From positions 1 through 64,000 of the forward strand of contig MGXT01000020.1 in assembly GCA_001801465.1 (NCBI GenBank): DNA of 64,000 bases, given 5' to 3'. Both the position numbers and the translations under genes were made by a program. Shown here piece by piece: positions 50,264 through 59,684 of this stretch; positions within the stretch are counted from its first letter, which is position 1, and each line of letters begins with the position of its first letter. Under the pieces are notes generated by a model, which made no database searches, was not told where the DNA came from, and saw only the letters and a list, made by a program, of their open reading frames with translations. This DNA comes from Gammaproteobacteria bacterium RIFCSPHIGHO2_12_FULL_35_23. Its GTDB lineage: Bacteria; Pseudomonadota; Gammaproteobacteria; UBA12402.

Positions 50264-52021
50264 ATGAGTATTAATGAGCAATTGCAAAAACTTAATGCAG
50301 AGTATAGTTTTTTGTGGGAATTGTTTCTTGAAAGTAAAGCTAGATGGCTTAGGCATTGTTCTCAAGAAGAGCGGGCTAGGCTAATTCCTTTTACTCAAAG
50401 TGAAACCAACAGATGTATTTTTGAAGAAGGTAAGGCAGACTTTGTTTCTTATTTTCAAGCAAAATTGGCTTATGTTAAAAAATTAATAGTTCACCAACAT
50501 GCAAAAATAGTTGCCTGTAAAACTTCTTTATTAGAAGAGATCGATTGGGAATTATTTTCTTTAAAGTCGCAAATAGAGTTAGCTGCAGGTCGCTTAGTAA
50601 CAAGCCCTTTTGATTCATTAATTATTATTGATATCGATGCTTTTGACACTGAACAGTTAATTAAACAGCTTGAAGATTATTTGTTTACAGGTCAGGCTAT
50701 CTTATTGCTGTCCCAAACGCATTATATTGAATCAGAGCAGCTGATAACCTTTATTAGAGAAAATAATATACCATTAATTTGTAGTGGAAAAATGCTGTAT
50801 TATGGAGATATTATCGATACTTTACAAAAACAGCTTGCTGATCAGCATAAGATTTTTATTCACTTTATTTTAACTACTAGTAATGAATTGGAAATAGTAG
50901 TTGCTAGCAAAATTTATTTTGTACCCATATTAAATCAAGAAAATATCAACGGCTTGTGGTTAAAAAATTCATTAAACTTGTTCCAGTACTATCTTAATAA
51001 AGCAACTCAAGATGCCTCTTTATTTACTGAAGAGCTACAAATCCAGGAAAAAGAAAAAAGATTAAATACAGTTGTTCGCTTATTAATGTTAGCACAGTCT
51101 AAAAGAAAGTGTTTTTGGACGCGTGAGGGAAAAAGAAAAATCTTTAATCGGATATTGGCTTGGGTAAAAGTTTATGGCCTAAATAAAGATGGAGATGGTC
51201 AATATATTATAGAAGATAAAATTAATTGGCGTATTTTTAAGGCCTTGCATCTTTGTAAAAAATTATTAATAGGATTGTCTTTACCTGAGGTAAACTTTGA
51301 AATAATACGCATGGGCTGTGTGATTTTAGAAGGCTATAAGATGAAAACCTCGCGCATTGATCCTGAGCGAGCCGCTTTGTGGCAAATCAGTCTTTTTGCT
51401 GCTTTGGAATCACTATTAAGAGGCATTTTTTTAATGTCGTATTCAGTTACGGTGCAAGTTGAGCAATTGTTCGCACAAATTATTAAGGGAAAGTCTTTTT
51501 TTGGTTCACGTCTTAGGCTGCTTGCTATAGACATAGATGGCACTTTGCTGTTAGAGAATAATAGTATCAATGGGGGGCCGTTTGATTATTGGGTTGAATG
51601 GCTTACTAAATTAAATTTAGAAGAAATAGTTTTTCCGATATTAATTTCTCAACGAGCAAGAATTTATTCCGAGAATGGTTTAGCACAAATTGTGGATCAT
51701 GCATTGTTTGATGTGGCTTTTTTTGGTTCAATTTTTGGAGGCTATAGTATGTCTAAAGCAGCTATATTTGTTTTACTTTTTAGAAAAATATTAGCATATT
51801 GGCCAGAAATGAATATTGAGTTAATGGTACTAGACGATACCCCAAGAGAAATAGAAGCTTTTGTTGCCCTGGCATTACCTCAAGTCACTGTGTTAACGCA
51901 TTCTATGCGTGATTATGAGGCTGCTGCTACCTTTGTAGAGTTTAATGAATTGCCTTTTGTCAAAGCAGTCCATGAATGGGCAATACCTGCTCAATCAATA
52001 CCTCGATTATTAGGTAAGTAA
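50264..52021 (+). CDS. Double-HAD protein, effector candidate (long copy)
   Basis: A 585-aa homologue of the preceding protein. The C-terminal HAD domain is complete: AIDIDGTLL (about 421-429), ILISQRA, SMSKAAI and MVLDDTP. An N-terminal HAD-like half (about 118-215) keeps DIDAFDTE, LLLSQTH and a lysine in CSGKMLYYGD but reads FILTTS where the acidic pair should be, so it is probably inactive. The middle shares DGQY and the LLIGLSLPE helix region with the first gene. The pair probably arose by duplication. Role is unknown. Confidence 0.7.
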   Translation: MSINEQLQKLNAEYSFLWELFLESKARWLRHCSQEERARLIPFTQSETNRCIFEEGKADFVSYFQAKLAYVKKLIVHQHAKIVACKTSLLEEIDWELFSLKSQIELAAGRLVTSPFDSLIIIDIDAFDTEQLIKQLEDYLFTGQAILLLSQTHYIESEQLITFIRENNIPLICSGKMLYYGDIIDTLQKQLADQHKIFIHFILTTSNELEIVVASKIYFVPILNQENINGLWLKNSLNLFQYYLNKATQDASLFTEELQIQEKEKRLNTVVRLLMLAQSKRKCFWTREGKRKIFNRILAWVKVYGLNKDGDGQYIIEDKINWRIFKALHLCKKLLIGLSLPEVNFEIIRMGCVILEGYKMKTSRIDPERAALWQISLFAALESLLRGIFLMSYSVTVQVEQLFAQIIKGKSFFGSRLRLLAIDIDGTLLLENNSINGGPFDYWVEWLTKLNLEEIVFPILISQRARIYSENGLAQIVDHALFDVAFFGSIFGGYSMSKAAIFVLLFRKILAYWPEMNIELMVLDDTPREIEAFVALALPQVTVLTHSMRDYEAAATFVEFNELPFVKAVHEWAIPAQSIPRLLGK

Positions 52022-52127
52022 AATAAATATAAGGTTCAACCAGTACCCAAGAGAGCAACTAGGTGTTCGCAATAGGAGATTGTGACAGGCCTTGATATGG
52101 GCTAGTTAGCTAACATTTAACTTTGGC

Positions 52128-52161
52128 AGCCGTATAGCCGTATAGCCGTATAGCCGTATAG
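52128..52161. repeat. 8-bp tandem repeat (AGCCGTAT), 4.25 copies
   Basis: Four exact copies of AGCCGTAT plus AG lie in the gap after the double-HAD gene. Such a short unit could vary by slippage. No coding frame runs through it. The rest of 52022-52400 shows only a short AT-rich hairpin (AATTTTC-TTTAA-GAAAATT, 52390-52408) before the PmrA box. Confidence 0.85.
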
Positions 52162-52414
52162 GTGTGCGGGAAATCCCTTCACGGCTTAAAAAATCTGCAA
52201 ATCATTTTATTCATTGCTCGTGCTCTTCAAGCGAGAGTGCTCGGTAATTTCTTTTATTTTTATTAAGTATGGGCAGAAGCTATCAAATTTTATACACCAA
52301 GCGTTGGTTATATTAATATATAAATCAACAAGTTATAAATTTAACACAGTACAAAACTCTTAACATCTTGATAGCAGTTAATTAGGGTAATTTTCTTTAA
52401 GAAAATTTTTTAGC

Positions 52415-52447
52415 ATTAAGATTTCCTTAAGGTTAGCCAGGTAAATT
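52415..52447 (+). promoter_or_regulatory. PmrA-box promoter (second copy)
   Basis: ATTAAG-N5-CTTAAG (52415-52431) has the same spacing as the copy at 37903, and again exactly ten bases later lies a -10-like TAAATT (52442-52447). Both copies follow an AAAATTTTTT tract. It reads toward the 53-aa ORF with a leader of about 35 bases. Confidence 0.6.
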
Positions 52448-52488
52448 AAAGCTGTAAGGATAATATTAATAGAGGGGGCGCCTTGATC

Positions 52489-52650
52489 ATGAGTGATAAT
52501 AATAATAAACCACATGAGGATATGGCAGCTGCAGCAGCGGCGAGTAGATATAGTCGTGCTGGACTTTTTTTTAGATCTTACCCTGCAAATAATAATATGA
52601 ATAATTCTACACAGGATTTAGTGTTTCAAGCTGAAAGAGTTCTTTTATAA
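52489..52650 (+). CDS. 53-aa protein, probably PmrA-regulated
   Basis: A short ORF preceded by AGAGGGGG at good spacing and by a PmrA-box promoter. The product is Asn-rich at both ends (MSDNNNNKP, PANNNMNNS) around a hexa-alanine run and SRYSRAGLFFRSY. No signal peptide or family is visible. Regulation of the type used for Legionellales effectors makes it a candidate small effector or regulator. It ends 47 bases before the convergent epmB. Confidence 0.55.
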   Translation: MSDNNNKPHEDMAAAAAASRYSRAGLFFRSYPANNNMNNSTQDLVFQAERVLL

Positions 52651-52696
52651 TAAGAATAATGATTTTTTCCTTGTTTTTTTAACTTTCAGAATCTTT

Positions 52697-53713
52697 TTAA
52701 ATTATTAAAGTCTTATATTTAGCCCCCGCTTTTTCTCGCACTAATTTTGGTACTAGATAACCAGGTAACAAGGTTTGTAATGCGTCATAAATCTTTGAGA
52801 TTGCTTCAGGCGTTAAATCAAAATGAGCTGTTCCTGCTGTTTTATCTAAAGTATGTAAATAATAAGGTAAAATGCCGTAATTAAATAGTTTTTCACTAAG
52901 TTCTGCTAGAACTGCTGCTTGATCATTGACTCCTTTTAATAATACGGTTTGATTCAGTAAGGTAATTTTGGCAGCAATTAATTTTTGTAAAGCCATAGCA
53001 AGGTGTTCATCCATTTCATTAGGATGATTAATATGCAAGACTAAAATACTTTTAAGATTAGGTCTTGAGAGCCAGGCTATCATTTCTGGCGTAATGCGAT
53101 CGGGTAGCATGATAGGTAAACGAGAATGAATTCGCAGCCTTCTAATATGAGCAATGCTAGTAATTTTATCCACTAATTTAGCTAAGTAATTATCGGTGGC
53201 TACTAAGGGATCTCCTCCACTTAAGATGACTTCATGAATAGAGGAGTTTTGCGCTAGGTAATTTATAATTTGATCGAAATTAGTTTTATTCATCCTATTT
53301 TCCGAATAAGGAAAGTGTCTTCTAAAACAATAGCGACAATTAATACTACAAGCGCCGGTAATAGTTAATAATACCCTGCCTTGATATTTATGTAATAAAC
53401 CCGGAATTGGATTAGTTAATGCTTCTTGAAGAGGGTCTTTTAAATAATCATTATTTTCAATTAATTCTTCGGCGATAGGTAAAATTTGTCTTAATAAAGG
53501 ATCATGAAAATCGCCTTTTTTAATTTTATCTACATAATTTCGAGGTGCTAATAACTTAAAATCTCTACTAGCCAATTTTGCTGCAAGTAGCAAATTTTCA
53601 TCTAACTCTAGGATTTTTAATAGTTCTAAAGGGTTGGTAATGGCTTGGGCTAATAGGGTTTGCCAACGGCTGGATTTTTCATAATTTAGCTGTACTATTG
53701 GCACATTAGTCAT
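52697..53713 (-). CDS. epmB: EF-P beta-lysylation protein EpmB
   Basis: A 338-aa radical-SAM lysine 2,3-aminomutase with the CX3CX2C cluster motif CSINCRYC (Cys122, 126, 129) and the C-terminal GAKYK that holds the PLP lysine. It makes (R)-beta-lysine for EF-P modification. It is divergent from efp, sharing a 68-base promoter region. Confidence 0.95.
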   Translation of the reverse strand: MTNVPIVQLNYEKSSRWQTLLAQAITNPLELLKILELDENLLLAAKLASRDFKLLAPRNYVDKIKKGDFHDPLLRQILPIAEELIENNDYLKDPLQEALTNPIPGLLHKYQGRVLLTITGACSINCRYCFRRHFPYSENRMNKTNFDQIINYLAQNSSIHEVILSGGDPLVATDNYLAKLVDKITSIAHIRRLRIHSRLPIMLPDRITPEMIAWLSRPNLKSILVLHINHPNEMDEHLAMALQKLIAAKITLLNQTVLLKGVNDQAAVLAELSEKLFNYGILPYYLHTLDKTAGTAHFDLTPEAISKIYDALQTLLPGYLVPKLVREKAGAKYKTLII

Positions 53714-53781
53714 ATAATTATCACTTTGTTATTACTCACAAGAGCTGAGTATTCTACCCAAAGAAATAGAAAGAGAAAACC

Positions 53782-54351
53782 ATGGCAACATATAGTACAA
53801 ATGAATTTAAAGGTGGTTTAAAAATCATGCTAGACGGAGATCCCTATAGCGTGGTATCTAATGAATACGTTAAACCTGGTAAAGGCCAAGCATTTAATCG
53901 AGTGAAAGTCCGTAACTTAAAAAATGGCCGAGTGATTGAAAGAACTTTTAAATCAGGTGATACAGTAGAAGGGGCAGATGTTTCTGAATTAGAAGTTCAA
54001 TATCTCTATAATGATGGTTTTACTTGGTATTTCATGTGTCCTAATAGTTTTGAACAATATTCAGTACACGAAACGGCAGTGGAAGAAGCCAAAAAATGGT
54101 TAAAAGAACAAGATGTTTGTGCTTTAACCTTATGGAATAGTGAGCCGCTTAGTATTGAACCACCCACCTTTGTAAATTTAAAAATTACTGAAACTGATCC
54201 TGGTCTTAAAGGCGATACTTCTGGGGGTGGCGGTAAACCGGCAACCTTAGAAACAGGTGCAGTCGTTCGCGTACCTTTATTTGTGCAAATTGGTGAAGTG
54301 ATAAAAGTCGATACTCGGACAGGTGAATACGTTTCTCGAGTAAAAGAATAA
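53782..54351 (+). CDS. efp: Elongation factor P
   Basis: A 189-aa protein with KPGKGQAF, where Lys34 is the beta-lysylation site, and the C-terminal GEYVSRVKE. It relieves ribosome stalling at polyproline. The modifying genes epmB and epmA flank it, so it is surely the lysylated type. epmA starts 6 bases after its stop. Confidence 0.97.
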   Translation: MATYSTNEFKGGLKIMLDGDPYSVVSNEYVKPGKGQAFNRVKVRNLKNGRVIERTFKSGDTVEGADVSELEVQYLYNDGFTWYFMCPNSFEQYSVHETAVEEAKKWLKEQDVCALTLWNSEPLSIEPPTFVNLKITETDPGLKGDTSGGGGKPATLETGAVVRVPLFVQIGEVIKVDTRTGEYVSRVKE

Positions 54352-54357
54352 GCAGTT

Positions 54358-55317
54358 ATGTCATGGCAACCTTCAGCGTCGACTAGTGTATTACAACAAC
54401 GTGCTGAAATTATCAATCAAATCAGACAATTTTTTTTAAAGCGTGGGATTTTGGAAGTAGAAACCCCTTTACTTGCAAAAACAGGAGTAACTGATCCTAA
54501 TATTCACTGTATTACTGCTGAATTTGAACTGTTGGGAACCTCACAAATAGAAACTTGTTACTTACAAACTTCTCCTGAATATGCTATGAAACGATTATTA
54601 GCAGCTGGGAGTGGTTCTATTTTTCAGATTTGTAAAGCATTTCGTAATGGGGAAATAGGTCGTAAGCATAATCCTGAATTTACGATGCTCGAGTGGTACC
54701 GGATAGGATTTTCTTATCAAGACTTGATGCAAGAAGTAGATGAATTATTACAATTATTATTTAACACTGGTAAAGCAGATCGGCTAAGCTATCAACAAAG
54801 CTTTATTAATTATTTAGGGATTGATCCTTTAACTGCTTCTCTAGAGATATTGGCGCAAGTTGCTAAACTACAAGGGATTATTATTAAGGCTGAATTAACT
54901 AAAGATGACTGGCTTAATTTATTGTTTAGCAGTTTGATTGAGCCTAAACTAGGTCAGGAAAAACCAATATTTATTTATAATTACCCAGCTTCACAAGCTG
55001 CATTAGCAGCAATTAATCAAGAAGATCCTCGTGTTGCAGAACGATTCGAGGCGTTTTATAAGGGCGTTGAATTAGCTAATGGTTGGCATGAATTAGCTGA
55101 TGCAAAAGACCAACGAGAGCGGTTTCAAACTGATTTAATAATTAGAAACCAAAAAGGATTTAAAGCTGTGCCGATTGATGAAAATTTGTTAGCAGCCTTA
55201 CAATCTGGATTGCCTGATTGTTCTGGTGTTGCTATGGGTTTAGATCGTCTATTCATGCTCTTATTCACTAAACCCACTATTCAAGAAGTTATAAGCTTTG
55301 ATTATTCAAGAGTATAA
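54358..55317 (+). CDS. epmA: EF-P--(R)-beta-lysine ligase EpmA
   Basis: A 319-aa class II lysyl-tRNA synthetase-like enzyme without the tRNA anticodon domain, with ETPLLAKTGVTDP, FRNGEIGRKHNPEFTMLEWY and MGLDRLFML. It loads beta-lysine onto Lys34 of EF-P. It overlaps the HIT gene start by one base. Confidence 0.95.
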   Translation: MSWQPSASTSVLQQRAEIINQIRQFFLKRGILEVETPLLAKTGVTDPNIHCITAEFELLGTSQIETCYLQTSPEYAMKRLLAAGSGSIFQICKAFRNGEIGRKHNPEFTMLEWYRIGFSYQDLMQEVDELLQLLFNTGKADRLSYQQSFINYLGIDPLTASLEILAQVAKLQGIIIKAELTKDDWLNLLFSSLIEPKLGQEKPIFIYNYPASQAALAAINQEDPRVAERFEAFYKGVELANGWHELADAKDQRERFQTDLIIRNQKGFKAVPIDENLLAALQSGLPDCSGVAMGLDRLFMLLFTKPTIQEVISFDYSRV

Positions 55318-55730
55318 TGATGATAACAGATAATTTTACAATAGATTCCAGGCTTACTGCAGAGAGTATCACTATCACTGATTGGTCGTTGTCACGCCTA
55401 TTACTGAAAAACGATATTAGTTTTCCTTGGTTTATATTAGTGCCTAAACGAGACAATATTCAGGAAATTTATCAGCTTGGAGAGCAAGATAGTTTAGACC
55501 TGTTGAATGAAATTAAGCAACTATCTAAAATTGTTAAGACTTTCTTTACTGCAGATAAGATTAATGTGGCTGCTTTAGGCAATGTTGTACCACAACTGCA
55601 TGTCCATGTGATAGCCCGCTATAAACAGGATGCAAAATGGCCAAACCCTCCATGGGGAAATCCACCAGGGCAACCTTATTCGCCAGAAGAATTAAATAAT
55701 ATACTAACAAAATTAGGTAGGTATTTATGA
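55317..55730 (+). CDS. HIT family protein
   Basis: A 137-aa HIT-fold nucleotide hydrolase/transferase candidate. The triad is QLHVHVI, so the first His of the classical HxHxH motif is Gln, while the central catalytic His is kept. This variant is seen in other proteobacterial HIT proteins. Substrate unknown; dinucleoside polyphosphates are typical. It overlaps rlmJ by 4 bases. Confidence 0.85.
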   Translation: MMITDNFTIDSRLTAESITITDWSLSRLLLKNDISFPWFILVPKRDNIQEIYQLGEQDSLDLLNEIKQLSKIVKTFFTADKINVAALGNVVPQLHVHVIARYKQDAKWPNPPWGNPPGQPYSPEELNNILTKLGRYL

Positions 55731-56563
55731 ATTATCGTCATGTTTTTCATGCGGGTAATTTTGCTGATGTTTTTAAACATTGTGTGTTGATAAATTTGCT
55801 TTTTGCTTTACAACGTAAAGGAAAGCCATTTTTTTTCTTAGATACTCATGCGGGTCTTGGCTATTATAATTTAATTTCTGAGGCAGCAAAAAAAGCCTGT
55901 GAGTTTGAATCAGGTATTAATCGTTTGCTTGCTATAAATACTGAAAAATTACCGCTGGCAGTTAAAAAATATTTAGAAATAATTAATCAGCTCAATAACA
56001 ATAAAGCCATACAGTATTACCCAGGTTCTCCCTATTGTGCCAGGTCTTTATTAAGACCGATGGATAGAATGGTTGCTTGTGAGTTGCACCCAGAAGATTA
56101 TTTGCATCTTAAGCAAGTTTTTGTTCGCGACAAGCAAGTACAGATTCAGCATGAAAATGGCTATTCAAGTCTAAAAGCTTTGCTGCCACCCAAAGAACGC
56201 AGAGGCTTAGTTTTGATTGATCCGCCTTTTGAGCAAGAAAATGAATATGAGCAAATACGCTTGAGTTTACAAAATGGATTAAAACGCTGGCAAACAGGTA
56301 TTTATGCTGTGTGGTATCCTATTAAAAGCGGATCCCCCCCTAGTGAATACTTGTCTAAATTAAAAGAAGACTTAAAAACAGAAATACTGCTGATAGAGTT
56401 TTGTATTGATGACAGAGTTGCTTACCAAAAGCTCTGTGCGTGTGGTATGGTAATTATTAACCCGCCTTTTAAGATGAAAGAAGAGTTAGCAGAGTTATTA
56501 AAATTTTTATGGATGGCACTTTCTCCCTATCAGCAAGGATTTTATCGGCTTAAATATTTATAA
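55727..56563 (+). CDS. rlmJ: 23S rRNA A2030 N6-methyltransferase RlmJ
   Basis: A 278-aa methyltransferase with NYRHVFHAGNFADVFKH, the SAM-binding FLDTHAGLGYY and the catalytic DPPF. It methylates A2030 of 23S rRNA. It is the last gene of the efp-epmA-HIT-rlmJ run and is convergent with pgi. Confidence 0.94.
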   Translation: MNYRHVFHAGNFADVFKHCVLINLLFALQRKGKPFFFLDTHAGLGYYNLISEAAKKACEFESGINRLLAINTEKLPLAVKKYLEIINQLNNNKAIQYYPGSPYCARSLLRPMDRMVACELHPEDYLHLKQVFVRDKQVQIQHENGYSSLKALLPPKERRGLVLIDPPFEQENEYEQIRLSLQNGLKRWQTGIYAVWYPIKSGSPPSEYLSKLKEDLKTEILLIEFCIDDRVAYQKLCACGMVIINPPFKMKEELAELLKFLWMALSPYQQGFYRLKYL

Positions 56564-56598
56564 AGCTTGATAGTGAGTGGATTAAATAACAAGAAAAG

Positions 56599-58167
56599 TT
56601 AGTCTTTATAATAATTAATAAATTGAGAAGTTGAACTATCATGGTGAGTGCTAGTACTTTGTTGTAATTCAGCTAATAAATTTTTAGCGAGCTCTTTTCC
56701 TAATTCTACCCCCCATTGATCAAATGAGTTTAATCCCCAGATGATACCTTGTACAAACACTTTATGTTCATACAGTGCAATTAAGGCGCCAAGACTTTCT
56801 GGGCAGAGTTGTTCAATTAAAATAAGTGTGCTTGGCCGGTTGCCTGGCATAAAGCGGTAGATTTCAGTTGTTTTGCGTCCAACTAATAAGGCTTCAGCTT
56901 GTGCTAGGCAGTTAGCATATAAACTATCTTGTTGAGTACCTACAGGGGTTAAACTTTTTTTGGCGACAATAAAATCGATCGGGATTAGATCAGTGCCTTG
57001 ATGTAATAACTGATGAAAAGCATGCTGGCCATTGGTACCATGCCCTCCCCAAATAATCGGCCCTGTTTTATAACGAACTTTTTTACCCTCTCGAGTTACT
57101 TGCTTGCCATTACTTTCCATATCAAGTTGTTGTAAATAATTAGGAAGTAATTGTAAAGATTGCAAATAAGGAATAATAGCGTGAGTACTAGTATGAAAAA
57201 AATTTCGATACCAAATACCAATCAACCCTAACAGGACAGGAACGTTTTTTGTAAAAGGAGTGTGTCTAAAATGTAAATCCATAGCTTGAGCGCCTGATAA
57301 CAGCTTAATGAAATTATCAAAGCCAATACTTAAGGCAATAGGTAAGCCAATAGCTGACCATAATGAATATCTACCGCCCACAAAATCCCAAAAGGCAAAA
57401 ACATTTTCTTTGTTAATGCCAAACGCTTCAGCTTTTTGTGGATTAGCAGAGACAGCAATAAAATGTTTGGCAGTAGCTTTGTTGTTTTTTGCTTGTTGGA
57501 GTAACCAGTCACGAGCTGCTAAAGCATTGGCCAAGGTTTCTTCTGTAGTAAATGACTTAGAAGAAACAATAAACAAGGTGGTTTCAGGATTTAATTTGCT
57601 TAAGGTTTCCTGTAAATCAGTAGGATCAATATTAGAAATAAAATGGCAAGTAAGAGTAGGTAATTTATAATAACTTAAGGCTTTTACAACCAGCTGTGGT
57701 CCTAGATCAGAACCGCCTATACCAATATTAACAATATCTGTGATAGGTTTATTAGAGAAACCTAACCATTGTTGTTGATGAAATTTACCACAAAAATTTT
57801 GTATTTTATGTAAGGTGGCATTAATTTCAGGCATTACGTTCTTACCATCAACGATTACTTCAGTGTTGTCACGATTACGTAAAGCAGTATGTAAAACGGC
57901 TCTATTTTCAGTATTATTTATTTTAGTGCCGGTAAACATTGCTTCAATAAAATGTGCTAGTTTTGCTTCTTCGGCAAGTTGTAATAGTAAAGTTAATGTA
58001 GGTTGATCAATCTGATTTTTAGAGAAATCAACTAGTAGCTTTGGAGTAGTAATAGTAATAGTATAATGCTTTGCCCGCTGCTTATCAGCAGTAAATAGCT
58101 CGGTTAAAGAGGGTATAGTTTGTTGATGAGCGACAAGTTCCTGCCAGGTTTTACTATTATCGATCAT
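56599..58167 (-). CDS. pgi: Glucose-6-phosphate isomerase
   Basis: A 522-aa enzyme with the signatures DFVGGRYSLWSAIGLP and GIIWGLNSFDQWGVELGK. It interconverts glucose-6-phosphate and fructose-6-phosphate, agreeing with the glycolytic genes at the start of the window. It lies 3 bases after the FadL-type gene, an unusual operon partner. Confidence 0.95.
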   Translation of the reverse strand: MIDNSKTWQELVAHQQTIPSLTELFTADKQRAKHYTITITTPKLLVDFSKNQIDQPTLTLLLQLAEEAKLAHFIEAMFTGTKINNTENRAVLHTALRNRDNTEVIVDGKNVMPEINATLHKIQNFCGKFHQQQWLGFSNKPITDIVNIGIGGSDLGPQLVVKALSYYKLPTLTCHFISNIDPTDLQETLSKLNPETTLFIVSSKSFTTEETLANALAARDWLLQQAKNNKATAKHFIAVSANPQKAEAFGINKENVFAFWDFVGGRYSLWSAIGLPIALSIGFDNFIKLLSGAQAMDLHFRHTPFTKNVPVLLGLIGIWYRNFFHTSTHAIIPYLQSLQLLPNYLQQLDMESNGKQVTREGKKVRYKTGPIIWGGHGTNGQHAFHQLLHQGTDLIPIDFIVAKKSLTPVGTQQDSLYANCLAQAEALLVGRKTTEIYRFMPGNRPSTLILIEQLCPESLGALIALYEHKVFVQGIIWGLNSFDQWGVELGKELAKNLLAELQQSTSTHHDSSTSQFINYYKD

Positions 58168-58170
58168 GAA

Positions 58171-59433
58171 TTAGGTCATCTTCCAGTCAAGTTCTAAACC
58201 AATAATGTCGCTGTTATTATAAATATTACCAATTGTATCGTAGGTAACCCCTTCACTCGCTTGAGTTTGATTGATACCAGCTGAATGAGTAAATAGGTGA
58301 GTATAACCAGCTGCTGCAGAAAAATTAGTGGCAATTTGGTATTGTAACCCTAAGGATAAAATAACACTGCCTGCATCAGGAAGAATAATATTGCGGTGCG
58401 CTTTAGAAGTTGAGCCTTGCTCATAACCTAAGGCACCCATGGCGCCCCATTTATCACTCATTTGATAACGAGAGCCTAAAATAAATCGCCAGGTGTTGTG
58501 TAAATGACTAGCAATACTAACACTGGTTGTGCCAGTTGAGGTGGCGACATTATTTAATTGGAAATTATGTAGTTGGCCCCATTGGGTATAAACAATGCTA
58601 CCTAATAAAGCTAGTTTTTTGTTTAACATTTGTTGACCACTTAAGATAGTCATGGGTGGCAAAGTAAGACTATACTTCACTCTGGTATCTCGATTACCAA
58701 CAGGGCCTATTAATTTACTCGAACCTGTGGCATTAACTTTAATACTTGAACGATAGCTAAGACCAATATTGGTAGTAGAAGTTGCTTGCCAAAACATACC
58801 AGTATGAAAACCAAAACCCCAGTTGTTAGCTCGATTTTTACTAAAGGTATCATTGGCGGGAGAAGTAGTTGTCACCATCCGTGAAAAGTATTCTTCTGCA
58901 TACAATGCATCCATGCCTAATCCAAAAGATAATTTAGGCATAGGTTTAAAAGCTAAGGAGGGGGCAATATCATAAGTATTAAAATTGTTTTGGATAACGT
59001 CATAGCGTGTGAACGCTGAATTTCCATAACGGACATAATTTTTATAAGGGCTAGAAATACTTAAGCCAAAAGCCCATTGATTAGAAATAGGTGCCACATA
59101 CATAATAGAAGGCATGAATAAGTATTGGCCACCCTGAACAGTGCCTGAATTGTTGGTAAAACTACTTAAAGGGCTAGCAGTTACTTGGCCATTAAATTTA
59201 GTGCTGTTAAATTCAGAAATTCCTGAAAAGCCAATTTCTTGGTGTGTGGTATAAGTCATGGCTGCGGGGTTATAATAAGCTGCAGCGACATCTTTTTCGA
59301 TAGCACCTGCGCCAGCAGCGTAGTCACCAACGTCTTTACCGGTTTGAGGCCAAAACTGTAAGCTATCAGCTAAAACCAAACTAGGGGCTATAAGGGCTAA
59401 TCCAAGCAGCAATTTTTTTAGTTGGAATCGCAC
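58171..59433 (-). CDS. FadL-type outer-membrane transporter
   Basis: A 420-aa protein with a signal peptide ending VLA (about 22) and the FadL-family start (AAGAGAIEKDVAAAYYNPAAM), then a beta-barrel with many aromatic-ended strands. FadL proteins take up hydrophobic compounds such as fatty acids. Substrate is not known here. It is transcribed with pgi. Confidence 0.88.
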   Translation of the reverse strand: MRFQLKKLLLGLALIAPSLVLADSLQFWPQTGKDVGDYAAGAGAIEKDVAAAYYNPAAMTYTTHQEIGFSGISEFNSTKFNGQVTASPLSSFTNNSGTVQGGQYLFMPSIMYVAPISNQWAFGLSISSPYKNYVRYGNSAFTRYDVIQNNFNTYDIAPSLAFKPMPKLSFGLGMDALYAEEYFSRMVTTTSPANDTFSKNRANNWGFGFHTGMFWQATSTTNIGLSYRSSIKVNATGSSKLIGPVGNRDTRVKYSLTLPPMTILSGQQMLNKKLALLGSIVYTQWGQLHNFQLNNVATSTGTTSVSIASHLHNTWRFILGSRYQMSDKWGAMGALGYEQGSTSKAHRNIILPDAGSVILSLGLQYQIATNFSAAAGYTHLFTHSAGINQTQASEGVTYDTIGNIYNNSDIIGLELDWKMT

Positions 59434-59621
59434 GTTTTTTGAGCTCCTTAATAAACGGCTTCTTTACAAAAGTCGCTAGCCTAGTATGGAAACGGGCTTG
59501 GGTCAACTTTAAAATGTTAAATTGAACAATAAATAATCAAAAACAACAACAAAACCATTAAAGTAGCGCTTTATTTGAGCAAACCATTGATTTTAACCAG
59601 AGAGAGTTTAGGTATGAAATA

Positions 59622-59649
59622 TTGACTCTTAAAAAGAGTTTGTTAGTAT
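59622..59649 (+). promoter_or_regulatory. Promoter with inverted repeat before the 231-aa gene
   Basis: TTGACT, a 16-base spacer and TAGTAT form a good sigma-70 promoter 35 bases before the start codon. ACTCTT-AAA-AAGAGT (59625-59639) overlaps the -35 and may be an operator. Confidence 0.5.
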
Positions 59650-59684
59650 CTTAGGCCTATTAATAATTAGAATAAAATAATCCT

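Noticed and set aside
52128..52161. CRISPR-like array
   Set aside because: Repeats are 8 bp and directly adjacent with no spacers; simple tandem repeat.
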